Positions 1-8,697 of a stretch of DNA of 64,000 nucleotides are shown here, piece by piece. Where the stretch lies: contig NZ_JANHKS010000020.1 of NCBI RefSeq assembly GCF_028682175.1, positions 33,995 to 97,994 of the forward strand, given 5' to 3'. The notes below the pieces were generated by a model. The model had not been told where the DNA came from, ran no database searches, and worked only from the letters and a program-made list of their open reading frames with translations. Each line of letters starts with the position of its first letter. Position 1 is the first letter of the stretch. This DNA comes from Pseudomonas putida. Its GTDB lineage: Bacteria; Pseudomonadota; Gammaproteobacteria; Pseudomonadales; Pseudomonadaceae. The position numbers and the translations under genes are program-made.

Positions 1-454
1 CGGTGACTGAGCCGATCCGGCCGGTAATACTGGCACCGCCGAAGTTGGCGAATGTGGTAATCCACAACAGGGCGATAGTGGCCAGGCCTACTTGCAACGA
101 ATCAAGCTTGAGGCCAAATAGCGTCTGGATATAACCCACCGCCGTAATACTGATCGCCACGTTGGCGATCAATAACGACAGGCCATAGGTGTAGTTGGTG
201 ATGTAGTTCCCGGACTTGCCAAAGGTGTATTCGGCATAGCCGCCCATGCCGCCTGTCTTGCGGCTGAGCATGCCGCAGCGGGCAAAGGCGTAGGCCAGCG
301 CCAGCGAGCCGGTGGCCGTTATCAGCCAGGAGAGGATCGAGATACCGCCGACTTCGGCGAGTTTGGTTGGCAACAACACAATGCCGGAACCCAACATGTT
401 GACGGCCGTCAACATTGTCAGTTGTCCCACGCTCATTTTCTTTGCGACTGACAT
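1..454 (-). CDS. potE: Putrescine/ornithine antiporter PotE (N-terminal part, gene continues beyond window)
   Basis: Translating the minus strand from the ATG at 454 gives about 151 residues beginning MSVAKKMSVGQLTMLTAVNM. The GSGIVLLPTKLAEVGG and RKTGGMGGYAEYTFGKSGN segments resemble the first helices of E. coli PotE, an APC-superfamily antiporter of the inner membrane that exchanges putrescine and ornithine. At least four hydrophobic segments are visible before the window edge cuts the gene. The family is about 440 residues, so roughly two thirds is missing. The next gene in the same direction ends 140 bases upstream of this start, so the two are probably not cotranscribed. Family call is firm; exact substrate is inferred by similarity. 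Confidence 0.85.
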   Translation of the reverse strand, partial: MSVAKKMSVGQLTMLTAVNMLGSGIVLLPTKLAEVGGISILSWLITATGSLALAYAFARCGMLSRKTGGMGGYAEYTFGKSGNYITNYTYGLSLLIANVAISITAVGYIQTLFGLKLDSLQVGLATIALLWITTFANFGGASITGRIGSVT

Positions 455-490
455 TCCGTTGCCTCTGCTGGATGAAGTGAGAGGCTTTTA

Positions 491-518
491 GCTATAGCAA
501 ATGTTTCTCACTAATCAA
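491..518 (-). promoter_or_regulatory. Possible sigma-70 promoter for potE
   Basis: On the minus strand TTGATT is followed after 16 bases by TATAGC, 37 bases upstream of the potE ATG. Spacing and matches are acceptable but not strong; this is an inference from sequence only. Confidence 0.35.
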
Positions 519-594
519 GAAATGAGTGGCGCGCTGAATACTGTCAAAGCGCCACTTAATCAACTTGCAGAGACACTAGCCGGATATTAACGGG

Positions 595-1365
595 TCATTC
601 GGTCAGATTGTTTTTCATCCGTTCGAATACACTCATATCGGTGCGCTCGAAGCGCAATGGCGTCACAGAGACCCCGCCATGGGTCACGACCCAAGTTTCG
701 CTGTCATCGAAGTCCGGGCGGTCGTGGCGGTCGATATTCAGCCAGTAATAACCCTGCTCGCGCATGTCGGTGCGCTGGGTGATGTTCAGGCCGTCCATGC
801 GGCCGATGCCCTGCCGGGTGATCTGCAGCGGTCCGGCCTGCTCGGGTTCGACATCCGGAAAGTTGATGTTCAGGCACACGTCCCCTGCCCATTGCATGCC
901 AAGGACCTTGCGAATCACGTCGGGCGCCAGCGCACGGGCCGTGCCCCACTTCACCGCATCGCGGCGGCTGAAGAACTGGCTGAGGGCAATCGAGGGAATG
1001 CCCATCAGCAAGCCGGCCATGGCCGCACCGACGGTGCCGGAAAACATGGTTTCGACGCCCAGGTTCGCCCCCTTGTTGATGCCCGACAGCAGCAGTTGCG
1101 GCGGCTGCTTCATCAGCTCGCGCACACCGATGGCCACGCAGTCGGCTGGCGTACCGGACACCGAAAAGCGCCGCTCGCCACGGGCCTTCACCCGTAGCGG
1201 ATGGTGCAGGCTCAGGGCGTGGGAAATGCCGCTCTGATCCTGATCCGGTGCCACTACCCACACTTCATCGGCCAGCTCACGGGCCACGGCTTCCAGTACC
1301 TCAAGGCCCGGGGCGTCGATGCCGTCGTCGTTGGTGATCAGGATTCGCTCGATCTTCGGGGGCAT
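595..1365 (-). CDS. SurE-like 5'-nucleotidase (second SurE family member)
   Basis: SurE family metal-dependent phosphatase of nucleoside monophosphates, about 256 residues. The metal-binding TNDDG motif lies near the N-terminus, followed by APDQDQSG, SGTPADC and SGINKGANLG, all SurE signature segments. The ATG at 1365 is preferred over the one at 1371 because GAGGAG sits 6 bases upstream of it. The gene follows ampE by about 20 bases in the same direction, so cotranscription is likely. Pseudomonads normally carry surE beside pcm, nlpD and rpoS; this copy lies elsewhere and has a more divergent sequence, so it is probably a paralogue or acquired gene. I therefore give no symbol. Confidence 0.85.
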   Translation of the reverse strand: MPPKIERILITNDDGIDAPGLEVLEAVARELADEVWVVAPDQDQSGISHALSLHHPLRVKARGERRFSVSGTPADCVAIGVRELMKQPPQLLLSGINKGANLGVETMFSGTVGAAMAGLLMGIPSIALSQFFSRRDAVKWGTARALAPDVIRKVLGMQWAGDVCLNINFPDVEPEQAGPLQITRQGIGRMDGLNITQRTDMREQGYYWLNIDRHDRPDFDDSETWVVTHGGVSVTPLRFERTDMSVFERMKNNLTE

Positions 1366-1386
1366 GCACATCTCCTCGGCTGGCAG

Positions 1387-2223
1387 TCAGACAAACAAGG
1401 TACACAACGCAAAACCGGCGTACCAGACGATGGCCGCGCGAATCAGCAATTCCCACAAGACATCCAGACTGTTCACACCTTCGACGCCGACAACCGGCGC
1501 CGGAACCTCGCCGGCCACGCAGCCCACCTTGGTAATCAGCTGCGAGGCGCTGATGTTCCAGTTGAGCAACTCACCGAGCATCACCCGGCTGACCGCGACG
1601 AAATTGCCCACCAGGGCAAAGCTTGCGGCGAGCAGGCGCACCGGCACCCAATCGAATGCATGGCGCAGTTGCATGGCGCGCTCCACCAGCGGCGCAGTCC
1701 TGCCATGCTCAGCGGCCAGTGCCAGCAGGCGATAGGCCAAGGCCGCGACCGGGCCCAGGAGGAAATACCAGAAAATCACGGCAAAGAAGCCCTGATACAC
1801 CTGCCACAGCAAGTAGGTTTGCGCACCGCCGAGCAGTTGCTCTTCGTTCTCGGCCTGCACGCCCAGGTCACGCTCGGCGACCAGCACGGCCGCTTCCTGA
1901 TCACCACGCCGGCAGGCATCGCGGAATGATCCCAGATTGGCCTTGATGTCCCCGCGTCCCAGGCTGTAGATCAGCACCAGCAGGTGAATCGGCAGCGCCA
2001 GCCAGCCATAGGCCACGGAGCCGACGATCCACAGCACCAGGGCTAGCACCAGCAACGGCAGCAGCACGATCAGGGACAGTATCCACCACGGCCGCTTTGC
2101 CGTACCTGGGTTCGACTCCAGCCGGCTCAGTTGGTACAGCCAAGGAGCGTCACGCTGAACACGCTGGCGCAGGGCGGAAAACTTCTCGATCCACACTGCC
2201 AACAGCAACACCAGAAAACTCAT
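1387..2223 (-). CDS. ampE: AmpE, regulatory membrane protein of the ampDE operon
   Basis: Inner-membrane protein of 278 residues that starts MSFLVLLLAVWIEKFSALR and has several hydrophobic segments (near the start, about 50-90, 140-170 and the C-terminus), as in AmpE. AmpE is encoded with AmpD and has been described as a signalling membrane protein linked to beta-lactamase induction; its biochemical function is poorly defined. The ATG at 2223 is chosen over the GTG just before it because AAGGAG lies 6 bases upstream. It starts 15 bases after the ampD stop, consistent with one transcript. Confidence 0.9.
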   Translation of the reverse strand: MSFLVLLLAVWIEKFSALRQRVQRDAPWLYQLSRLESNPGTAKRPWWILSLIVLLPLLVLALVLWIVGSVAYGWLALPIHLLVLIYSLGRGDIKANLGSFRDACRRGDQEAAVLVAERDLGVQAENEEQLLGGAQTYLLWQVYQGFFAVIFWYFLLGPVAALAYRLLALAAEHGRTAPLVERAMQLRHAFDWVPVRLLAASFALVGNFVAVSRVMLGELLNWNISASQLITKVGCVAGEVPAPVVGVEGVNSLDVLWELLIRAAIVWYAGFALCTLFV

Positions 2224-2238
2224 CACCTGCTCCTTGAT

Positions 2239-2787
2239 TCAATCCTGTAAAGCCGAACGAAACCGTGCCCAGTCAAAGCATGGACCCGGATCGGTCTTGC
2301 GTCCCGGGGCGATGTCGCTGTGCCCGCAGATGCGCTGGTTGGTGATCGCGGGCCAGGCGGCCTGCAACTGCCGGGTCAGGGCGATCAGCGCATCGTATTG
2401 CGCGTCGGTGAAGGGCTGGTCATCGGTGCCTTCCAGCTCGATGCCGATGGAGAAATCGTTGCACGTCTCGCGCCCCTCGAACACCGAGACCCCGGCATGC
2501 CAGGCACGGTCCAGACAGGAGACGAACTGGGTCAGCTCGCCATCACGTTCGATCAGGAAATGTGCGGAAACCCGTAGCTCGGCGATGCCTTCAAAGTAGG
2601 GGTGTTCGGTGACGTCCAGGTGATTCCGGAAAAACTCCTGCACCTTGCCGGTCTTGAACTGCGCGGGCGGCAGGCTGATGTTATGGATCACCAGCAGCGA
2701 GATTTCCGCCTCGGGGCGGTCATTGAAATTGGGCGAAGGGCACGGATGCGCGCCGTGACACCAGCCCGTGGCAGGGTCCAATCGCAT
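2239..2787 (-). CDS. ampD: 1,6-anhydro-N-acetylmuramyl-L-alanine amidase AmpD
   Basis: Cytoplasmic zinc amidase of 182 residues that removes the peptide from anhydroMurNAc-peptides during cell-wall recycling, which lowers the inducer available to AmpR. The zinc ligands expected from the C. freundii enzyme are visible as His35 (VIHNISLPP), His156 (CGHSDIAPGRKTDPGP) and Asp166, with the catalytic Glu at 117 (GIELEG). The length matches the family. It is the first gene of the ampD-ampE-surE-like series. Loss of AmpD commonly derepresses chromosomal AmpC; this copy looks intact. Confidence 0.95.
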   Translation of the reverse strand: MRLDPATGWCHGAHPCPSPNFNDRPEAEISLLVIHNISLPPAQFKTGKVQEFFRNHLDVTEHPYFEGIAELRVSAHFLIERDGELTQFVSCLDRAWHAGVSVFEGRETCNDFSIGIELEGTDDQPFTDAQYDALIALTRQLQAAWPAITNQRICGHSDIAPGRKTDPGPCFDWARFRSALQD

Positions 2788-2887
2788 GGAGGGTCCTTAA
2801 AGCGTGAATCGACAGCGACCAGTATGCCCGCGATGGAGCGAGATGTGGCGGGCAATGGTGATCCGATGTTGCAAACCCGATCCACAC

Positions 2888-2957
2888 GTAGCAGCACGGC
2901 TTGCCGGTGGGGGCGCCGGTAAGACCGCCGTCGCGGGCAAGCGCGCTCCTACAGGGG
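2888..2957. repeat. Chimeric REPIN-like palindrome
   Basis: The left arm is of the GTAGCAGCACGGCTTGCCGG type. The right arm is of the other local type (CGCGGGCAAG...CTCCTACAGG), so the two arms come from different REP families. Confidence 0.7.
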
Positions 2958-2997
2958 ATTGAGGTGTTCATGCGATCCAAGAACAAGTAAACAACCC

Positions 2998-3067
2998 GTA
3001 GCAGCACGGCTTGCCGGCGGGGGCGTACTTGAGATCGCCCCGCGGGCAAGCCCTGCTGCTACAGGGG
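2998..3067. repeat. REPIN (GTAGCAGCACGGCTTGCCGG type)
   Basis: Two REP arms face each other around a roughly 30-base spacer, immediately downstream of the DUF1631 gene stop. The right arm carries CGCGGGCAAGCCCTGCTGC, a slightly diverged partner of the left arm. Confidence 0.8.
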
Positions 3068-3069
3068 TT

Positions 3070-5301
3070 TTAGCCTTTGAGCTTGCGCAGGTTGCCCAGC
3101 ACCGATTCAAGGGCGCGGTCGAACAGCAGCGAATCGTCCAGCACGCGGATAGTGCCGCGACGGAATTCGACGGCCAGGCCCATGCGGGTTTTTTCCAGCA
3201 CTTTCATGCCCGTGCGGTTGACGAACACATAACGCCCGCTCGGCTCGACAATCGCCGCCAGCTTGCAGCGCAGCTTGTGGTCTTCGTCTTCCTGGATCTC
3301 GACCCAACTGCCCAGGCGCAGGGTATCGACTTGTTGCAGCCCGGCATCGTCGTCCGGCAAGTTCAACGAAGGCTCGCGCATCACCTGCTCACCTGGCGCA
3401 ACCAGCACGATTTCTTCCACCACCGCCATCATCGACGGGCCGTCAGCGGGCTCCTGCGCCGTCTCGGCCTGTGGCGCTCGCGCAACGTTGTTGAACGCCT
3501 GCACATGCAGCGCTTCGAGCTGGCTGAAAAACTCGCTGGTGGCAAACGGATCGAACGCCGCGCTGCTCAGACCATCGCGCAGCGACTTGAGCAGGCCCGG
3601 CACCAGTTCCAGCAAGCGCTGACGGGCCTCGGGCTCCTCGTGGGGCTCGACGCTCCAGATCAGATCATCCATGGCCTGCAGCCCCGACTTCCACTCGGCC
3701 GACTGCTCGCCATGCTTGAGGCAGGTCAGCAGCAGCACCTTGCTCCAGGCCTCCTGCAGCAGGCGCACAACCACTTCAGGGAGCGTGCGGCCCAGCAGGC
3801 GATCATTGAGCGCCTGTTGCACCTGCTGACGCGCAAGCTCGGCCAGGGCACGGCCCTCTTCGGCATCGCGGGTGCGTTGCTCCAGCAGCTCACTGCGACG
3901 GCGCTCATCGCTGGTGAACGCCAGGAAATCCACCAGCAATTCGGTGAAGATCGCCGGATCGTCGACGAAGTCATGCAGCAACCGCTGCACGATCTGATCG
4001 ATGCGCGAGTACAGCGAATCGCGCTGGCTGTCGTCGCGCCCTCCCCAACCGAGCGCTGCCGAAGCGATCTCGTTGAGCAGGCGCCGCGCAGGGTGGCTGC
4101 CACGGCTGAAGAAACTCTTGTCGATCACCGCGACCTTGAGCATCGGAATCTGCAACCGGCCAATCAGCGCGCGCAGGGAAGATGGCAGGTTACGGTCGTC
4201 GAGGATGAACTCGAACAGCATCGAGATGAGGTTGATGACGTCTTCATCCGTTGCACCGACGGTGCGGAACTTGCCGCTGCGCGCGCTCACGCGACCGATG
4301 AGCTGCTCGAGCTGCGCGCGCAGGTCGAAGTCATCCGGGGTTTCGGCGCGAGGCACGTATTGCTGCAGATGGGACAGCAGGCGCAGCAGGTCCTGACTGG
4401 AAATCGGCCGTGCTTCAGTGACGCTGTCCGGGCGCGGCGTGAGGTTGCCGCGCACATGCACCAGCAGCTCCTGCAAGGCGCCGAAGACTTCCTGCACGCT
4501 CTTGTCGAGCTTCTCGGCGGCCTGCACCAGCGCAGCGCTGTCGGCGCGCTGGGCTTCGGTTGCGGGCGCTGCGTCTGCCGAACGATCGGTAGAGCGGCGC
4601 GACGGCAACACTTTCAGATCCGGCAACACACCGGCGGAAATCAAAAGGTAATTGGCTTCTTCGTAAAGCTGATCGGCATTGCTCAGCGCGTACTTTTCGA
4701 AGAGCTTGAGAATGATCAGCTTGACCTTGATCTCGACGCCCAGATTGCGTCCGGCCTGCAAGAAGAAATCACACAGCAGGGTCGGCCCCAGGGGGTTGGT
4801 TTCGTCGGTCAGGCTCTGGGGAATCAACTCGTTCAGGCGCGTGGTCAACTGGCCCAGCGCGACACCGTCACGGTTCATGACCTTGGTGACCATGCTGTCC
4901 ACGGCAACCGTGCGCTCCAGGTCATCGTTGTGAACCAGCGCCAGCTTGTCGAAGGAAACGGGGTCGCTGAGGATCGGCTCGGCGATCTCGTACTGGCCAA
5001 GGCGCAGGAAGGATTCGAAGAATTTGTCGAGGAAATTGCGCTCGATACTCTTTCGCTTCAGGCGCAAGTCGCGCATGGCTTCGAAGAAGATGCTCTGCTC
5101 GGCGTTGTTGCGCGCCCGATCCGCCATCTCGAAGAGGGTGTCATCGGCGTTGTCGAAGAGGGTCTGAAGGCTTTCCTTGAGCTGCTGGGCGGCCTTGTCG
5201 CGCACCTGCAGCAAAACGACGGGCAGCCGAGCGACAGGCGAGGCACCCGAATGATCGGAGCTCGTCTTGCTCAACGGCACCACTTTACTGTCGTTCTGCA
5301 T
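3070..5301 (-). CDS. DUF1631 domain protein
   Basis: Large soluble protein of about 743 residues belonging to the DUF1631 family, found between ampDE and nadC in pseudomonads. It has no signal peptide or membrane segment. It is rich in Leu, Glu and Arg with long predicted helices, and the C-terminal 100 residues (from about LGSWVEIQEDEDHKLRCKL) look like a compact beta-rich domain, perhaps PilZ-like; that is a guess from pattern. The internal ATG at 5301 is chosen over 5313 because GGAG lies 6 bases upstream. No catalytic motif is recognisable and the function is unknown. Confidence 0.85.
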   Translation of the reverse strand: MQNDSKVVPLSKTSSDHSGASPVARLPVVLLQVRDKAAQQLKESLQTLFDNADDTLFEMADRARNNAEQSIFFEAMRDLRLKRKSIERNFLDKFFESFLRLGQYEIAEPILSDPVSFDKLALVHNDDLERTVAVDSMVTKVMNRDGVALGQLTTRLNELIPQSLTDETNPLGPTLLCDFFLQAGRNLGVEIKVKLIILKLFEKYALSNADQLYEEANYLLISAGVLPDLKVLPSRRSTDRSADAAPATEAQRADSAALVQAAEKLDKSVQEVFGALQELLVHVRGNLTPRPDSVTEARPISSQDLLRLLSHLQQYVPRAETPDDFDLRAQLEQLIGRVSARSGKFRTVGATDEDVINLISMLFEFILDDRNLPSSLRALIGRLQIPMLKVAVIDKSFFSRGSHPARRLLNEIASAALGWGGRDDSQRDSLYSRIDQIVQRLLHDFVDDPAIFTELLVDFLAFTSDERRRSELLEQRTRDAEEGRALAELARQQVQQALNDRLLGRTLPEVVVRLLQEAWSKVLLLTCLKHGEQSAEWKSGLQAMDDLIWSVEPHEEPEARQRLLELVPGLLKSLRDGLSSAAFDPFATSEFFSQLEALHVQAFNNVARAPQAETAQEPADGPSMMAVVEEIVLVAPGEQVMREPSLNLPDDDAGLQQVDTLRLGSWVEIQEDEDHKLRCKLAAIVEPSGRYVFVNRTGMKVLEKTRMGLAVEFRRGTIRVLDDSLLFDRALESVLGNLRKLKG

Positions 5302-5721
5302 CAAGGACTCCATTCATCAACCATCACTTACAACAGCCACTGCTTGCGCCACAACCTGAGACCAGTTGGAGGCAGGCTCCATCTGGACGGATCGCGAGTG
5401 TGTAGTCCCTGGGATATTACGGCATACGTCAAAACTATGACGTCAAGGCTATGACATCAACTGCGGGGCGAATTATCTTTGAAATGCCTTCCGCTCGCCA
5501 GCGGTCTCGTGGTCCGGGTCCCCAAAATGCATCGCTGCTACAAGCGTAGGCCCAGACGGAGCGGCACGTGCAGGGATAGACCGCGGAAATCGCGTTCTGT
5601 CGCATGAAACGGGAAAAAACCGACAAAATGCAGCACATCCCCTCAAATGGATGTTCCAGCGTGGGTGGGTTGGTACAGACGACTGCCTTATACTCCGGCG
5701 ACTTAGTAAGTGGAGTCCGAT
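5302..5721. other. Divergent intergenic region between DUF1631 gene and nadC
   Basis: About 420 bases separate the two divergent starts and must hold both promoters. A TATACT hexamer at 5689-5694 is a plausible -10 for nadC but lacks a good -35. A 14-bp tandem repeat is listed separately. I see no convincing gene, RNA gene or terminator in the rest. Confidence 0.6.
5427..5460. repeat. 14-bp tandem repeat, about 2.5 copies
   Basis: CGTCAAAACTATGA is followed directly by CGTCAAGGCTATGA and then CATCAA. The first two units differ at two positions. The array contains one TGACGTCA palindrome at the unit junction and lies about 130 bases upstream of the DUF1631 start. Confidence 0.7.
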
Positions 5722-6570
5722 ATGCCGAATTTTCGTCTTGCCGCACTGACCGCAGAAATCGAAGCTAACGTACGCCGTGCGTTGCTCGAAGACATCGGCA
5801 GTGGTGACATCACCGCGCAACTGATCCCCGCCGAGCGCCTGGCCAAGGCCACCGTGATCTCCCGCGACGCCGCCGTGATCGCCGGCACCGCCTGGGTCGA
5901 CAGTGTGTTCCGCCAGCTCGATCAGCGCGTGGCCGTGCATTGGCAAGTCGCCGACGGTGACCGTGTCCAGCCCAACCAGCCTCTGTTCCACCTCGAAGGC
6001 CCTGCACGCTCCCTGCTCACCGGCGAGCGCAGCGCGCTGAACTTCCTGCAGTTGCTCTCGGGCGTCGCCACTCGCTCGCAGCATTACGCTGACATGGTCG
6101 CCGACACCCAGGTCAAGCTCCTGGATACCCGCAAGACCCTTCCCGGCCTTCGCCTGGCGCAGAAATACGCCGTCACCTGCGGCGGCTGCCATAACCACCG
6201 CATCGGCCTGTTCGACGCCTTCCTGATCAAGGAAAACCACATCGCAGCCTGCGGCGGCATCGCCCAGGCCATCACCGCAGCCCACAAGATCGCCCCCGGC
6301 AAGCCGGTGGAAGTGGAAGTCGAAAGCCTGGACGAACTGAAACAGGCCCTGGACGGCGGCGCCGACATCATCATGCTCGACGAGCTGTCCCTGGACGACA
6401 TGCGCGAAGCCGTACGCCTCACCGCTGGCCGCGCCAAACTCGAAGCCAGCGGCGGCGTCACCGATGCGACGTTGCGCACCATTGCCGAAACGGGCGTGGA
6501 CTACATCTCGATCGGAACGCTGACCAAGGATGTGAAGGCGGTGGACCTGTCGATGCGGTTGAGCATCTGA
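5722..6570 (+). CDS. nadC: Nicotinate-nucleotide pyrophosphorylase (carboxylating) NadC
   Basis: Quinolinate phosphoribosyltransferase, 282 residues, which converts quinolinate and PRPP to nicotinate mononucleotide, CO2 and pyrophosphate in de novo NAD synthesis. Family segments visible include [14 protein letters not shown] near the N-terminus, [34 protein letters not shown], the [20 protein letters not shown] block and [20 protein letters not shown]. The ATG at 5722 is chosen over the GTG at 5710 because GGAG sits 6 bases before it. It is monocistronic, closed by a strong terminator. Confidence 0.97.
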   Translation: MPNFRLAALTAEIEANVRRALLEDIGSGDITAQLIPAERLAKATVISRDAAVIAGTAWVDSVFRQLDQRVAVHWQVADGDRVQPNQPLFHLEGPARSLLTGERSALNFLQLLSGVATRSQHYADMVADTQVKLLDTRKTLPGLRLAQKYAVTCGGCHNHRIGLFDAFLIKENHIAACGGIAQAITAAHKIAPGKPVEVEVESLDELKQALDGGADIIMLDELSLDDMREAVRLTAGRAKLEASGGVTDATLRTIAETGVDYISIGTLTKDVKAVDLSMRLSI

Positions 6571-6595
6571 CCGGCACGGGTTGAGCCTGAAAACG

Positions 6596-6619
6596 AAAAA
6601 CCCGCCGTAGCGGGTTTTT
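6596..6619 (+). terminator. Rho-independent terminator of nadC
   Basis: AAAACCCGC, loop CGTA, GCGGGTTTTT, about 25 bases after the nadC stop. The A-rich left arm means it could also stop the convergent acyltransferase transcript. Confidence 0.85.
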
Positions 6620-6638
6620 CTTCAATGGGAATGCGCGA

Positions 6639-8543
6639 TCAACTTCCGTCAAACCCAGACAACAACTCCGGGTTGTCGCGCACGATCAACTTGCCGACCA
6701 TGGACGAGCCGTGCACGTTCAGATGGTTATTGTCCCGGTAGAGCAACTGCGCATCCTTGACCATCGTGCAGTCATCGGCATTGCACAGGTACTGGCTCAC
6801 CGGAATGTATTTCACGCGCACATCCCGCTTGGCCACATCGACCAGTTGGGCTTTGTAGGCATCGAGTTCCTTGCTGGCCTGCGCGAACGGAATCGAGCAA
6901 TGACGGGTAGTGGTACCCACCCGGCTCACACAGTCTTGAGGGCCGAAGGGGAACCTCGGGACGTCATCGACCAGGTAAACCTCTTTGCCCAACGACTCCA
7001 GATATTCCACCGTTGAATACACTTCGGCTTCCAGAGTCGATCCTGCCGGAATCTCATCGATCCGCTGAATCCAGTGCATGGTGATCAGGACTTTCTTGAT
7101 CGAGGGGTGATCTTTCACGAAATCAAAAATGTATTTGAATCGCGGATTGCTCAGATAAGGCGGACTCGACTGGATGTAGTAAGCGATCGTGTGCTGGTCC
7201 ATGGCTTTTGCCAGGCCGACAAACAGATGTTCCCCATGACTGTCGCCAATGATCGCGACATCAACGTCCTTGCCTGCCCTGGACTGCATGCAGCGGGTGT
7301 AGATTTCATAAGTCTCAGATTGCGCCCGCACGCCTTCATCCGCACAGGGGTAGAAGTTGGCCTTCATGTAATCGAAGAACCTGGCATGCCCCATGTCCTG
7401 GGCCATCGGGCTCACTTGCCGCAGATTGAACAGCGTACCCCTGAATACCGAAATCCCCAGCGCTGCCACCATCACCATCATGACCGCCAGCACTGCGGCG
7501 TTGGTGTTGGTCCGGGACTTGCGCACCGGAGTTTCCACGACCTTGTAGGTGATCCACGCCAGCACCACAGACAGCGCCACCGCGCCTGCGCGATACCAGG
7601 GCTCGGCGAACTGGCTGGAGACGATGGTCGAGAACGACATGATCGGCCAATGCCACAGGTACAGCGGAAAGCTGATCAAACCGACCCACACCGCCAGCCT
7701 GTTCGACAGGATTTGCCGGTTGATCCAGGAGTTCCGGCCAGGCCCGATCAACAGCAGCGACGCACCCACGGGCAACAGCGCCCACAGGCCCGGGAAGGAT
7801 CGGGTTTTGTCGATCAGCACCAGCCCCGCAGCCAGCAACAGCATCCCGCCGACAGCGCTGACCTCCTGGGTCCAGCGCAGACGATGGGCACTCATCCCCT
7901 TGCCTGCATGCAGATAGGCAAGGGCGCCGCCCAGCGCAAGCTCCCAGAACCTGATGAGCGGTGAATAGAACGCGGCCGTCGGATCGGTGCTGACCTTCAC
8001 GGCACTCGCATAAAGCGACAACGCGATCAGGAGCGCGAAACCCCAGACCGCCACTTTCCTGCACCGAAAGCCCACCCACAGGGCGATCGGCCAGAACAGG
8101 TAGAACTGCTCTTCGATCCCCAGGCTCCACAAGTGAAGCAACGGTTTGGATTCAGCGGCGGTATCGAAATATCCAACTTCGCGCCAAAGGGCAATGTTGG
8201 AAATGAAACCGGCCCCGGCAAACACATGCTTGCCGAGCGCCTTCAACTCATCGTCGAACAACACATACCAGCCAACGATCAGACAGGCCGCCAGCACCAG
8301 CAACAGCGCCGGGAAGATCCGCCGGATCCTTCGCAGGTAGAACTTGAAGATGCTGAAAGTCCCGGACTCGAGTTCCTTGAGCAAGATGCCGGTAATCAAG
8401 TAACCCGAAATCACGAAGAAAACGTCAACGCCTATGAAGCCGCCGGGCAGCAATGCGGGAAACGCGTGATAGATGACAACGGAAAGAACGGCAATTGCCC
8501 GCAAGCCGTCAATGTCGGCCCGATATTTCTGATTGGTAAGCAT
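6639..8543 (-). CDS. AT3-SGNH O-acyltransferase (OafA/YrhL type)
   Basis: Inner-membrane protein of about 634 residues. The N-terminal acyltransferase-3 domain begins KYRADIDGLRAIAVLSVVIYH, carries the expected Arg and His, and continues with DVFFVISGYLITGILLKE and about ten hydrophobic segments. The periplasmic C-terminal third is an SGNH domain with GDSH at about 433-436 and DNNH at about 604-607. This fusion type is known from O-acetylation of O-antigen and other surface glycans in Gram-negatives. The ATG at 8543 matches the conserved family start, although no clear ribosome site precedes it. The acceptor is unknown; LPS or the pilin glycan are both conceivable. Confidence 0.85.
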   Translation of the reverse strand: MLTNQKYRADIDGLRAIAVLSVVIYHAFPALLPGGFIGVDVFFVISGYLITGILLKELESGTFSIFKFYLRRIRRIFPALLLVLAACLIVGWYVLFDDELKALGKHVFAGAGFISNIALWREVGYFDTAAESKPLLHLWSLGIEEQFYLFWPIALWVGFRCRKVAVWGFALLIALSLYASAVKVSTDPTAAFYSPLIRFWELALGGALAYLHAGKGMSAHRLRWTQEVSAVGGMLLLAAGLVLIDKTRSFPGLWALLPVGASLLLIGPGRNSWINRQILSNRLAVWVGLISFPLYLWHWPIMSFSTIVSSQFAEPWYRAGAVALSVVLAWITYKVVETPVRKSRTNTNAAVLAVMMVMVAALGISVFRGTLFNLRQVSPMAQDMGHARFFDYMKANFYPCADEGVRAQSETYEIYTRCMQSRAGKDVDVAIIGDSHGEHLFVGLAKAMDQHTIAYYIQSSPPYLSNPRFKYIFDFVKDHPSIKKVLITMHWIQRIDEIPAGSTLEAEVYSTVEYLESLGKEVYLVDDVPRFPFGPQDCVSRVGTTTRHCSIPFAQASKELDAYKAQLVDVAKRDVRVKYIPVSQYLCNADDCTMVKDAQLLYRDNNHLNVHGSSMVGKLIVRDNPELLSGFDGS

Positions 8544-8697
8544 CGCTTGTCTTGCAGATGAGGACGGCAAGGCAGACTGCCAAGCGGGTCGCGGTGAATG
8601 AGGGCGCCGAGTGTACCCGCGGCGCGGGCGCAGCGGCAATGAAACAGCAACGCATAGGCTTATTGCAGAGCGGCCCACGCCCTGCCGGGGTTGTCAT

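Noticed and set aside
2959..5454. 831-codon plus-strand open frame opposite the DUF1631 gene
   Set aside because: It is antisense to a well-formed gene, low in hydrophobic order, rich in His/Gln/Arg as expected of a GC-rich shadow frame, and has no ribosome site.
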